Assembly: GCA_963281255.1 (NCBI GenBank)
Contig: OY725495.1
Location: 1,240,001 to 1,304,000 of the forward strand
Length of the DNA: 64,000 bases
Origin: Aphrocallistes beatrix
Lineage: Eukaryota > Porifera > Hexactinellida > Sceptrulophora > Aphrocallistidae
Reading direction: 5' to 3'
Below, one piece after another: positions 44,214 through 55,392 of this stretch. The notes under the pieces were generated by a model, which did not search any database, was not told the DNA's origin, and worked only from the letters and a program-made list of their open reading frames with translations. How positions within the stretch are numbered: position 1 is the first letter of the stretch; each line of letters starts with the position of its first letter. Both the position numbers and the translations under genes were made by a program.

Positions 44214-45834
44214 ACCCTCAGATTAAAAGATTCAATAAATTCTTGAAGTGAAGAAGTGCTAGAAACATCTTGGCTAGATACAAGTTTAAAATAATAGAAA
44301 CTTTGAGACGGCGTTCTGATTCTAAAATCTTGATACGAAAAAGATACGAAACAAGATAATAAGCACCTGACATCATGCGATAAAGCACAAAATGGTGTTC
44401 CAATGGGTCTGTAAAAACAACGATAGGATAAGAAAAGCCACAATTCTCAGATAGATAACTTGTAGTATGAGGTCGCACGAGACACGCATGCTTGAAGTTT
44501 GTAATGTCTTCTTACTTAATTTCCCACCTTTGGCAGAAGCTATTAAATCAAACACTTCCGTCTTCATTAGGATTCTATTGTCTTTGTGGAAAATATGTTC
44601 GGCGTAATATATAAACATGTTCGTTTGAATGACTCGATGTGTAAGCCTTTGACGTTTAATGACGAGTGGTTTACTTTTCTAACTCGGATCGGTATTTGGT
44701 TAGATGCTTAGGAGTCACTTTCTGACGGATTCGTGAACTATTTTTAGCACCAAATTAATTTTTTGACGTTCGATGCAGGAAGGATAACATGATTTTAAAG
44801 TCAAACGTGGAGCTAGTTTCGCAAAACTATTTCTCTCAGAAATTATAAAGGATATGAATATCACGAAAAAAAAAAGTTCAAACCACATCTGTCCATTGCA
44901 AAACAATCTGAATCAGAATATGAAAATGTTTTACTATCAGATTTTTTATTCAACTAGTTACTACGAGTATCTTTTTGGATATGCACAAAATCAAAAGTTA
45001 AAAAAGACTTCTGTTTATATCACAAGGATGGGGTACTCGGGTCTCCAGTTTACAAATAGGCGAAAACAATTTGAAAAGTTTCACATTAAGTTGAAAGTTG
45101 TCGTTAGAGATGATATGAACGAATAACCCGCAATGTTCAACATCTTTAATACAAGATCTTATAATATCAAATATCTTTCCAGCTGATACAGAATCGCAAG
45201 GCAATAGACGGACTATACAAGACCATTTCTTATAAAGACTAAACACCATGATAGCGAATCAGTTTTGGTATGATCATCGGGATCGAGATTAGAACTAAAC
45301 ACTGTGCCTCCTTTGTAAGAGACGTCTAATTTGACATGTATTTCATCCATTTGGATAATAACATGCTTCTGTTCAGGAGAAAACGGTTGGGTAGCTTGCT
45401 TAAGAAATGACACAATTTTCTAAAGTATTGAAATTTGTCAGAGATAAATAAGACATGCTTTGAAGATATTTGCAGCAAGCAGGCGAAATCAGATGTACTT
45501 TGAGGGTCAAGGGTCAATTGCGTCAGTATGTTATATATCCGCCTGTTGTTCGGTACAAGGCTATTTTGAAGCTGACATAGAATGAATTGGAGCCTAGAAA
45601 CTTCGGGACAATCAAGCAATTCGTCTTTTGACTTGGAATCATGGATGTTACCAATAATGTGTTGTATAAGACTTTCTGCGGATGCAATATGAGACCCGTT
45701 AGAAGAATCGGTAATAGTAACCTTAGTGTGGGTGCTGCTATATAGTGGACTAGAAATTTCATCCAGAATATATTCGAGTTGTCGGCTATCCCTGTATATA
45801 TCCTCGACTTGTGCATCCCTGGTAAAATATCCAT
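44207..45834 (-). pseudogene. P-element (THAP9-type) transposase relic
   Basis: Order on the minus strand: RLQFILCQLQNSLVPNNRRI and FACLLQISSKHVLFISDKF (about 45600-45450); IIQMDEIHVKLDVSYKGG (about 45370-45320), the conserved block around a catalytic acidic residue; LYKKWSCIVRLLPCDSVSAG to VPHPCDINRSLF (45249-44998); RLTLKSCYPSCIERQKINL (about 44800); DPLEHHF.LYRMMSGA (about 44420) and ILESERRLKVS (about 44310). Every conserved block of the family is present but in several frames with stops. No THAP finger was found at the N terminus here. Inactive. Confidence 0.8.
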
Positions 45835-45869
45835 TAGCTACTGTAAGGTATTATATAGAGTAGGCTATG

Positions 45870-46052
45870 ATAATTATTAAAAGCTAGGAATAAATGATAA
45901 ATTAGAAAAAGTGTGACTAATTCGAATTTGTCTTATTTGAATCTTGAATGCAATTATCCCGTATCCCATGCCGTTTAGAAGTAAACCTCCTCATTAATAT
46001 ACCCATTTTAGTCATTTTTTGTGTGAAATAATGAATTGTTTAAATACTTTTC
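45870..46052. other. Gap between P element and unknown transposon protein
   Basis: AT-rich, no feature beyond ATTATTA at about 45873. Confidence 0.3.
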
Positions 46053-47033
46053 TCACCTTCGTGTAAAAGTGGACATATATAATTGATGAAATGTTAAGAT
46101 CTTCATGATGACAATGAAGTTTAGTCCACGTTTTGTCATAAAGGTATTTATTCTGATAATTAAGGATTTATAATTATTTCGTAGTTCTGATTGCTTCTGA
46201 GGTTTCCAATGAATACTTTTGGATGGATATTTTTTAGATATTTTTAACTGTTCCAGCCCCTCAAAAGAATTTTTAACTGATGATAGAAGGCGTCGATAAC
46301 TTGGGAAAATCTTCTTCATCCTATTCCATTCCTCGGTGCAATATTCTTCAGTGGTGTCTCTTGACCGTTTATGCCGATTAAATCCTTTTTGAGCTCTTGA
46401 ATGAAATTCAAATTTAATTGCTGACAAACGACTGACAATATTCTGATATAAATTTCTGATGAAGTCACCTGGTCTCAAATTTGTCTGGAATGTAAAATAT
46501 CTCATTTGACTTCCCTCATCCAATTCTCTACAATGGCATTACTATAATGCGTCATATTATATTTAGATTCGATATTACGATTACCTAAAATTATTCCACT
46601 CCACAAAGGCAAAATAGGTAGATAAGATGTCAGTAAATATTCAGTTATCTCTAGATTATAGCACGGATTATATTCAGAGGAATTGCTAAAGTGGTCCACA
46701 TAGTTAATCCTCTTGACAACAATCCAAAATTGTAACAAAATGTTGCCCGAACGGATTTCTGCCTGTATGTGGAATTTGCTTTGTTCTCCGAAATCGGGAT
46801 ATCATCCATGCACTCAGGCTCAGAAAAATCGATATTTCAGGATTATTGTTGAAAATAAATGATTCTAATTTTGAAATATGATCATTTGTCTTTGTATTTC
46901 AAATTTTACTGCAAAATACAAAACATAATGAATCAAAAATATTTTTTATTTCAATTCCGGAGACTAAATTATAAATCCTGAATGGAGAATTAACTTTCGG
47001 ACATTCTTATTAATTCTGAATTTTTTATTTAGA
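46053..47033 (-). pseudogene. Unknown transposon protein, C-terminal part
   Basis: Minus-strand frames 46738-46502 (PLWSGIILGNRNIESKYNMT, then SNAIVENWMREVK) and 46523-46053 (FQTNLRPGDFIRNLYQNI, then basic sequence) overlap by a frameshift and read as one protein. The SNAxVENW...RPGxFI pattern is known to me from mobile-element proteins in other invertebrate genomes, but I cannot name the superfamily. The N-terminal part lies beyond the nested insertion that begins at 47034. Confidence 0.55.
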
Positions 47034-47466
47034 CAGGGCTGGGGTTGGTTAACCGATTTTTGGGCTCGGTTATTTTGGTTTCCTCTATAGCGGTTAACCA
47101 GTTAACCGATGTCAATACTAATTGGTTGAAATATGGATTTTTAGACTAATATTTAACCTGCTAGTGATTAATTTGATAATTTTCAGTTGTCTCGAAATAT
47201 ACTATATGGCATAGCCTACTATATATAAGGCCTAAGAGTAACTTAACCAGGGATGAGGTAGAAGATGGATGAAGAAATACATGAGCTGCCTTAAATCATT
47301 AACAAAGCACAATAGAGTTTAAGAATGTATTACCAGCATATATAAATATGGTGTCAAAACACCCATATCCGTTGTTAAAATTTAGATTAGTCATCAAATG
47401 ATTCCGCAACAGGCTATATTTGGGTCAAATTTAGTGATTTTCAGAGGCCGTTTAAGGGCACTTCTA

Positions 47467-48817
47467 CAGGGTGTCTCAAAATTATTGCGGTGTTGTATTA
47501 GATCAAATATGATGGAATAAGAACAGTGTAATTGAATACAGCTTCAATTTACTATTGCGAATTTTATAAGCTAACCTTGGTTAATGAATATTTTGAATTA
47601 TTCCATAGAAAGTTGTAGTTATTTTTACAATTTTGAGTTTAGCTTAGAATATTGGCGAATTATTAGCAGATGAATGTGCGATTGGACAAAGTTGAAGTCC
47701 GTAACAGGGCTATTGGGATGCTGCTTAGTGGAAAAACACAAAAAAACGTTGCTCTCTCTCTTGGGAAAGATGTTTCAACCATACAAAGATGGTGGTACAA
47801 ACATAAAGCACATAAGAGCCTACAACATAGGAGGGGTGCTGGACGTCCGAAAAAGTTATCCAGAGTCTCCAAAATTGTTATCGCGAAATCATTGGGTAAA
47901 AGACGCAAGTCTACAAGATCTATGGTTAAGAGACTTACAAACATGGGAAATGCTGTTTCAAAAGACACGGTACACCGGTATTTGACCAAGGATTTAAAAG
48001 TTCCCCCTTATAAAAGACCAAAAAACCCCAAACTAACAGAATTTCATAAGAAAAACAGGCTAACCTTCTGCATGGATAAGGTGAATTGGACAGTTGACGA
48101 TTGGAAACGCATACTCTGGTCAGACGAGTCTCCCTATGAGTTATTTCACCCATCGAAGCACAGAACGATCGAATATGGGCAAAAGACAATGCACAAGTAG
48201 CTCCCCGCCAAACTGTTAAATTTCCCGCAAATGTGATGGTTTGGGGGCATGGTGAGCTATCAAGCGCTTTCTACACTCCATATATTGCCTCAAAAACAGA
48301 CAATAAATGCGAAATATTATGTAGACGAGATTCTAGAAGGGCCATGTATTCATGCGTTGCGTAGAACAGATGAAATCGGAGGGATATTAGAAAGGAAAAT
48401 GATACCAGACATGTCCAAGGCAATTTTTATGCAGGATGGAGCTCCGGCTCACAGAGCTAGAAGGACTCAAGATTGGTGCAGACAGAACTTACCTGGGTTC
48501 TGGGAGAAACAGAAGTGGCCAGGCAACTCTCCGGATCTCAATCCAATTGAGAATATTTGGTCAATCGTTCAGGATAAGATTGACAGGATGAAGCCTGCTG
48601 TCAACGTTGATGATTTGGAAAAAATGCTAGAAAATGCTTGGGCATCAATCGGCCCTGATATTTTAGAAAGATTGTATTTAGGGATGCCAATGCGCATTCA
48701 GAAATGTATAGAATTGTCAGGGGATTAGTATATTGGTAAATAGAACGTTATTCTAAGTGTATTAATTCTAAAGTTATTGAGTATTTCACAACCCCACAAT
48801 AATTTTGAGACACCCTG
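47467..48817 (+). mobile_element. Tc1/mariner transposon, almost intact
   Basis: 1351 bp, ends CAGGGTGTCTCAAAATTATT and exact-type inverse, TA on both sides. Removal restores CACTTCTAAGTG of the host MITE. Confidence 0.93.
47670..48728 (+). pseudogene. Tc1/mariner transposase, single frameshift
   Basis: First frame 47670-48200: MNVRLDKVEVRNRAIGMLLS, helix-turn-helix TQKNVALSLGKDVSTIQRWW, hinge GAGRPKK, second DNA-binding half, then ILWSDESPYELF with the first Asp. A one-base loss near 48170 ends this frame. The next frame resumes at NDRIWAKDNAQVAP and runs to 48728, with MVWGMVSY, FMQDGAPAHRA (second Asp) and NSPDLNPIENIW (Glu). Second Asp and Glu are 37 residues apart, i.e. DD37E rather than the DD34E of classical Tc1. 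With one base restored the protein would be about 350 residues, the usual length. Confidence 0.9.
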
Positions 48818-49813
48818 TAAGTGTTTTTATTGTAAGGTTTTTCGCATAGAACTGAGAAGTGAATGTGTTAATACTAAAATTTGGAATTTTTTCATGGAAT
48901 GTTCTTACATTCCAGTGTTGCTATGGAAACGTGTTTTGGTCAGTTGAGGCTATATCTTGAAAACAGCGATAGCTAGACATTCAAATATAATCCCATTTGA
49001 TAGCAAATAGACTACTTCCTATTTAGCTATAATACAATTTATGTGTCTAAATTCAATGGTTTACGAGATATTCGACAAATTACCAAATGTGACCAATATG
49101 ATAATTTGTCTAATAACTCGTAAATTATTGAATTAAGACATAGAAATTGTATTATAGCTTAATAGGAAGTAACCTATTTGCTATCAAATGGGATTAAATT
49201 TGAATGTCTAGCTATCGCTGTTTTCAAGATATGGCCCCAACTGACCAAAACACGTTTCCATAGCAACACTGGAAAGTAAGAACATTCCTCGAAATTTTTC
49301 GTATTAACACATTCACTTCTCAGTTCTATGCGAAAAACTTTATAATAAAAACACTTAGATGTACCCTTAAACGACCTCTGAAAATCACTAAATTTGACCC
49401 AAATATAGCCTGTTGCGCAATCATTTGATTACTAATCTAAATTTTAACAACGGATATGGGTGCCTTGACACCATATTTATATATGCTGGTAATACATTCC
49501 TAAGCTCTATTGTGCTTTGTTAATGATCATGTATTTCTTCAACCATCTTCTACTGCATCCCTAGTGCCAAATTCGCAAGTTACTCTGAGACCTTATTATA
49601 GTAGGCTATGTATATGGTTAAAAATAGAAATAATAATGTATTATTAATTTTCTAGAAGTAATATTCATGAATCTCTGTCGAAAAACAATGAAATTAGTGT
49701 AAATATTTAGAAAACAAAGCAGATCGGCTAGCCGATCCAAGATTTTCTTAACCGTTAACCGAGATCGACGGCGGTTAGCCGGTTAACCGGTTAACCGAAT
49801 CCAGTCTTGATTT

Positions 49814-51330
49814 AGATTAGAACTAATTTCATGAATTAAATGTGCTGAACATAAATGAAGACTAACCTTAAGATCAATTACTCCTCCCTCTGGATTTTTA
49901 ACGCATTTCAACATTTGTCTAAATAGGTGTCTACATCCGAATTAACCCGCGCTTGGCGAGGTGTTTTGTAGCGTCATTTCCGGTTTAAGCCATTTTGTGT
50001 GGGGAAGCCATACAAGTTTGGTGTCTGACTATAAATAGAAAAAAACACCAAGCCAACCGCAGTTTAAGAAAAGCATTGCACACACTATGTATTAGTGCCC
50101 AACTAAAATCAATTTCAATTTCCTCTATATTAAGCTCACCTCCTAACACTTTCTTTGCATCTAGATTCCACTTATGCAAGAAATATGTTATTTCTGCAGC
50201 AGATTGACCGCCACTAATCATTTCAGAAAGTGGAATCGGAATTCAGGATGTCACGTTTAAAGCATAATAGAAACCCTTTTTCTTGGATATATATATCTTC
50301 GTACAATTGAACCAGTAGCATATAAGCGTAGTACTAAATACTAGATATATGACTCCAAACACTCCAGTTAAAACCGTACACTCAACACTATCCAAATGAT
50401 CTATACCTCTAAGAAAGAACTATTATTTTTAATCAACTTAAATTCTCTTAAATCTGTAGGCACAAAATAGTTAACTCTTTTAAGATTTTCCAGTTAACTA
50501 TAATTGAATCCATCTTTTGTTTCGGTAGGATTCAAATTATAAAATTTTAAAACATTGAGACAAAGGAATTTCAGATTCACAGGGCGGTGCCCTAGATAGG
50601 GGTTCCCCCTACAATTCTAAGTCTTCACAACCTGAAACTATTATACTTAGTAAGTTTTCATCCAACAATTCCCTCTTTTTGCTATTAATGCTACAACTAA
50701 TTTCATTAGGGGTACTACCAATTCTACTAATCAAACTATTGCAACTACTGTTATCCCTAAGGTAACCTACACTATCTAAATTTATCAAATTTCTTACCTT
50801 ACTTTTCAAAAGTGCAATACCTTTTCTCCAGATCACACGATTTACCTGAGACACAACTGTTGGCACCACTTGCTGCATCTCTTCTGTCAACTCTGTCCAT
50901 TTCGTTTGTTCGATCTGCTCTAGCTGTTCTGCTAGATCCGTCTTTTCTTATTGTCCCGTCTTTTCTGTCTGTTCCTACTCCTCCGTCTGTACAACTGCTT
51001 GGTCCTGTCCTTTCTGTCCGCTCCGCTGTCCCAACTGTCCCGTCTGCTCTGTCTTTTGTGTACAATGCTGCTGATTTTTTCGCTTCATCATTCGCTCCCT
51101 TAGGATTGTGGATGTTCCCTCTATTAAGTCTCCACCTGCAACTGTTTTTTGCTGTAGACCATAAGAGCCAGTTTCCTCCTAATGATTTCGGAAATTTTGG
51201 GCCTTTCCGAATCAAGTACAGCCTTCAAAGTATCCAAGTCATTGTACCCTAATGACAGCAAAGCTTCGATAAAAGTGACTTTGCCGTCTCCTGTCATACC
51301 TAAAATCAGTGCGTAATGAAGATTCAAATA
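49814..51330 (-). pseudogene. Unknown transposon protein, N-terminal and middle parts
   Basis: Minus-strand pieces in order: GMTGDGKVTFIEALLSLGYN to LALMVYSKKQLQVE (51301-51124); a degenerate Arg/Asp/Thr/Gly-rich repeat (about 51060-50885); GIALLKSKVRNLINLDSVGY (50890-50609); AEITYFLHKWNLDAKKVLGG and IEIDFSWALIHSVCNAF (50221-49985); RQMLKCVKNPEGGVIDLKVS then LHLCSAHLIHEISSNLN (49925-49814). The last reads directly into 47033-46975 once the inserted element and one ATTTAGA are removed. It is followed by the C-terminal part at 46.7-46.05 kb. Function unknown. Confidence 0.5.
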
Positions 51331-51486
51331 ATAATTACAAAGATCAATTCGTAAATCAATTAACTATTTATTGTGTGATAGAAAACTACTTACTTGCGAA
51401 AGGATTTTCTGGATAGACTTAACCCTACTTAGACTTGGGGTACAAAGTATAAATAGAAAATTCCCACTTTCATTTTCACTCTCAAT

Positions 51487-53405
51487 CATAGACTCCTTAA
51501 ATAGAAGGACTAGTATCTGGCAATCTCGGATTACGGAACTTGGGTCCCATTGTTTCGTGTCGCAACGACGTCGTTGTGCCACGAAAATGGCAGATCATGG
51601 AAAGTTTTTGCTTTTTTTTGCCGTTCCTGGCGCCAACTGACGCTGTCCTTACCTCATGCTGCTGTATTATGATTTTTTTTCAGGTTTGTAGCTTGGTGGT
51701 GTTGGTTTAACTTCATAATGCCTAAGAAGTGTAACGTCTATGGTTGTCGTGGAAATTACAGGGGTGAACCTTACACAAAAGTAGTACCATTTCCAAGTGA
51801 TGGAGTGGAGCGAAATCGTTGGATTGATGCTATGCCAAATGAGCGCTCCGGTCTGTTACAACTTAAACAAATCTATGCTTGCGTCCATCATTTTGACTGT
51901 GACTGGGTCACAGTTAAATGTGGTAAACGACCTAGCCAACCGCCATCCATTTTTCCTGGTATCCCACAGTCATGTTTAAAAAGATAAGCTCCGTATTAGT
52001 GAAGGGACCATTGTTTTTGTTAAACTCATCACTGACTGGTTCCATATGATGAATGTCAAAGACAGGTTTTCTAGGATAAATACGCGTGATGAGTGTCGTC
52101 AACCGTGGACCAAGGATTGCTCAAGTTTCAAAAAACTCGATGAAACTTGTGATGTCATATCATCTTGTGCATGGTCAGGTGGACAAGGTCGGACACAGAA
52201 ACTCACAAAGCAGACTGGATATGCATTTGTACTGTCTACAAGAGTCAATGTCCAAGCAGCAGAGTTGCTGTTGGCACACCACAACTTCAGGCATGTTTTT
52301 CCTGGTGTGTTCGCGGATTAGGCCCTAGAGAAGTTTTTTGGCCAAGCTAGACAACGCAGTGCAGGAAATTTCTATATTGACGTCATTGACATCAAGGCAT
52401 CTGCAGAAACCAAGAATCTTCACAATCTTTTGAAATATGATTCGACCCCACAGCCTCATAGTGAAGTATCTTGCACTTGTAGCATTCACATAGAAGAAGA
52501 TCAATTTGATATCACTATTTCAGAGACTGAAGGTCTTGTTCAAAGTAATGACACAAGGAAACATAAAGTAATATTTCTCGCTGGATATTTGGAACACAAA
52601 TTTCGAGCTATTATTTCAACGGCCGAAGCTGAAGATGATGATGACAATCTGACTGATTCGGAGTTTCTCACTTATTTAAACAGGGGTGGACTAACTGTAC
52701 CCCTAATTTCAACTGTTCATTTCGTTCATTCAGCGTACAAACTGTTTGTTAATTGCAATTTACACTGCTGTCTAGCTCACCTCAGCCAAGCTTTATCTCG
52801 TATTGACAGTCCAATGGCTATTATTCAAGGAGCATGTATTACTTTGTCAAACATACTTTTGAAGTCCTTTGTGCTTGATAATAGTGATAAACAAAGGCAA
52901 CTTGGCTGCTTGAGAAGGAAGGAAAAACTCTCATCTCAAAACTAAATAGGGAGTAATATTCCTGTTCAGAATGATATCCCTATATGTGTAATATTGTGTA
53001 TGGTTGATTATGCGCCAATTTGCAATGTTTACCTTTTGTTTGCATTTTATACTGACCTTATTAATTCATCCGTGCTAATGTTAGCATTTAAACTGTCATT
53101 TTGACTTATATAATCACAATGTAAACTATTTTGACTGTGTTTGTCTCGTTACCCTGCATTTAATTAGAAAAATACACAAAATTTTAGATAAATTCCTGTT
53201 ATTTTGAGTGTTTTAACCTTCAAATGACTTTCAGATGACCTTATAGAAGGTCAAAAGTATAAAAAATGAATTCCACATCCCTCAAAACCCCATGTTAAAC
53301 ACCAAGATGAAGCTTTTAGCATGTGTACAACCCAATCTATGATGGGACCCAAGTTCCAGGACCCTAGCATAGGAGATACTAGTCCTTCTATTTAAGGAGT
53401 CTATG
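51487..53405 (+). mobile_element. P element with 32-bp terminal and subterminal inverted repeats
   Basis: Exact 32-bp terminal repeats beginning CATAGACTCCTTAAATAG (51487-51518 and 53374-53405). A 16-bp subterminal pair GGAACTTGGGTCCCAT also faces inward. Flanks CTCTCAAT (51479-51486) and CTTTCAAT (53406-53413) form an 8-bp duplication with one change. Layout and duplication length match P elements. Confidence 0.9.
51718..52945 (+). pseudogene. THAP-type P-element transposase relic
   Basis: Frame 51718-51987 is a THAP zinc finger: MPKKCNVYGCRGNY, VVPFPSDGVERNRWIDAMPN and CVHHFDCDW hold the C2CH ligands and the AVPTFIP-like spacing. The middle of the enzyme is missing or broken. After frameshifts the sequence resumes at about 52220 with VNVQAAELLLAHHNFRHVFP, ALEKFFGQARQRSAGNF, VIFLAGYLEHKFRA and FLTYLNRGGLTVPLIS, the C-terminal domain of P/THAP9 proteins, to a stop at 52945. 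At under 400 residues it is far shorter than a working P transposase. An intron-like AG precedes the start at about 51684. Confidence 0.85.
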
Positions 53406-53439
53406 CTTTCAATTCACTTTCAATTCACTTTCACTTTCA

Positions 53440-54102
53440 CTTCAACATTCCGAGTCCAAGTAGGGTTAAAAATAAGCAATCCAATCAAGCTTATCGTGTT
53501 CAGTGGGCTAAGGAGAACAAGAAAACCGATTGGGAAAAAGTAGTATTTAGCGATGAGATGTCAATTTTCCTAGCTGGTGGTAGGATATGTCTCTGGTGTA
53601 AGGGAAATTCGAAAAAAGTAAAACAAAGTAAAAACACTCACCTAAATTGCATGTTTGGGGAGCGTTTTCAGCTCATGGAACATTTCCTATTAAGATTTTC
53701 ACAGAAAATCTTACCGGACAGCTCTATTGTGACATTCTACATGAATGTCTAGTAGAACAAGGAAGTGTTTTGTATCCAGATGAGTGGGTTTCCAAGAGGA
53801 CAACGGCCCAAAACACACATCTAAAGTCGCCAAAAGATTCATGCAAGATATATATAAGTACGATAGATTGGTCTGCTTGTAGTCCGGATATGAATCCAAT
53901 TGGAAATATTTGGTCGTGGATCAAAAGAAAAATCGATCTCAAGTCACCACGAAATTTAATAGAGCTCGCTGAGGTGTTGAATGACACATGGAATTCCTTA
54001 GAACCGGAGTTTTCAGAACCATTTTGGACATCAATGTACAAAAGAGTCAAACTAGCACTAATATCAAGTGGTGGGAATGAGATAAATTATTATATTCAAT
54101 AA
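53440..54102 (+). pseudogene. Tc1-like transposase relic
   Basis: AYRVQWAKENKKTDWEKVVF then SDEMSIF (first Asp) at about 53490-53570, shift, LHVWGAFSAHGTFPIKIFTE (53644 on), and CSPDMNPIGNIWSWIKRKID near the end. The second Asp region is altered and the Glu is Gly. No terminal repeats were recognised. Confidence 0.75.
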
Positions 54103-54212
54103 ATTCTTTAGTGTTAGGGCATTCTATTAAAACCTGTAGAATTAAAGTAGAAAAAGAGAGTTAGAAGGTTAGGGAAGAGAAATATTTTCCCAATTTCAAG
54201 TTGACAGACTGT

Positions 54213-54430
54213 AATTAAGGCTGCTAATTTGATATATAATTGGCTACAAACATTCAGTTCACGCATTGAAGTCTCAATAACCATCAATATATTTTGAAAT
54301 GCTGGTGTATCGATTGTATAACTCAATCTCTAGCAACAAATTCCTTGTGCCTGAATAGAATAGGATACTGATCCCAAGATGACAATACGTATATGCGGTA
54401 GCTAACTATTGATGCGGGCGTGGAGATGAA
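54213..54430 (-). pseudogene. Conserved coding remnant of unknown family, copy 2
   Basis: IDTPAFQNILMVIETSMREL with NVCSQLYIKL matches 31240-31440 in both DNA and protein. Confidence 0.45.
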
Positions 54431-54521
54431 ACACGATCCCAATTAGAAGTCTAATACTAGGATTATTGGATTGGATAATTGAAGTCGACGTTCACTCTCC
54501 GAAATTTAACAATAAGGAATA

Positions 54522-54694
54522 CAGTCGATCTGCTTAATAGGGTCAAATCGGTCAGAAGACATTTGGCCTGATTAAGCAGAGAATCCTATTGGCCGAAAAT
54601 ATTTTGTATTTGCTTCTATGTGTGAGAGCTATTCCGGTCCTGCCGAAAGTGCCCCAATTAGGGTTACTGTTTCCCTATTAAGTGGATTCGACTG
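54522..54694. mobile_element. Pogo-type MITE (CCGCTTAATCGGG family)
   Basis: CAGTCGATCTGCTTAATAGG and its inverse ending GGATTCGACTG, TA on both sides. Related to 57242-57429. Confidence 0.8.
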
Positions 54695-54696
54695 TA

Positions 54697-55139
54697 TTAT
54701 AGTTTGAACTAGATATCTGACAATATATGCCGACATGATGTTTTATTCAGTTTAATGGATCATTTGTATTCGAACCTGTTTGTAAATATGGGTTTCTGAA
54801 ATACGTAATTATCTTAATAAAAAATAAAAAATAGTCATTGGACACATGAACTATCCAGGCTTTTCGTAGGTCGAGGCAGTGTTTCCCTCAGGATTCTTGA
54901 AAATCGCGTTAAATTTTGTAATTTTTGTGCGGTTTATTCGGGTAAATTGCATTATTTCACAAATTCAAGTTATTCGACAAGCTAAGCGTGCTAAATAGCA
55001 CGCTTAACGCGCTCGGCGGGAAACACTGGGTCGAGGTGGCTAAGAATGCTCATACCTTTCGAGATATTCAAGATTAAGTGCAACATGCAAATCGGCTGCT
55101 AAGATAACGCCCGTTATTTTTTGCATGTCTTTTATGTAT
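54697..55139. other. Intron sequence
   Basis: A short inverted pair GCTAAGCGTGCTA / TAGCACGCTTAAC lies near 54980-55005. Nothing else. Confidence 0.35.
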
Positions 55140-55392
55140 GGATTTACTAAGTTCTGACCTCAGACGAAAATTTCCACTCATCGTTGAATTGGGACGTCAT
55201 TGTCACCTTTTTATAATTTGAAATATCAGTTTTTGAATATACCTTTCGAATATAAACCATTTAGGTGATAGAAGGCTGAAATTTTAATAATATGTGTATA
55301 TTAATAGTATTCTCATATGATACAACATGATACAACATTCCGTGATATGACGTCATCATCATGATTAAAAAATCGAAAATTGACAAATGTGC
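55140..55392 (+). mobile_element. Internal fragment of Helitron-like family
   Basis: GGATTTACTAAGTTCTGACC to AAATTGACAAATGTG-type sequence, with TGACGTCATC near 55348. Both ends are missing. Confidence 0.6.

Larger units (their letters stand above)
43107..45869 (-). mobile_element. P element with about 70-bp terminal repeats
   Basis: The left end CATAACCGACTCTATATAAG and the inverted right end CATAGCCTACTCTATATAAT continue to match through CTAATGGATATTT and ACCA.GGATGC. It contains a decayed P transposase on the minus strand and a 767-bp Helitron-like insertion (43316-44082). ATTATTA is seen near both flanks, but not exactly abutting on the right, so the target duplication is uncertain. Confidence 0.75.
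47220..49610. mobile_element. Palindromic P-type MITE split by a Tc1 element
   Basis: CATAGCCTACTATATATAAG and GTAGGCTATG ends, 7-bp duplication TATATGG (47213-47219 and 49611-49617). About 1.04 kb without the inserted Tc1 element. Arms match 3810-4812. Confidence 0.87.
47034..49809. mobile_element. TTAACC-motif element, copy 2, carrying nested insertions
   Basis: Ends CAGGGCTGGGG and CCAGTCTTG, same interior as 13762-14131, exact 7-bp duplication ATTTAGA (47027-47033 and 49810-49816). It is split by the MITE at 47220-49610. Confidence 0.85.

Noticed and set aside
50799-51215. 138-codon minus-strand frame as an independent gene
   Set aside because: Its middle is a low-complexity repeat, and flanking pieces of the unknown transposon protein lie in other frames. 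It is treated as part of that relic.
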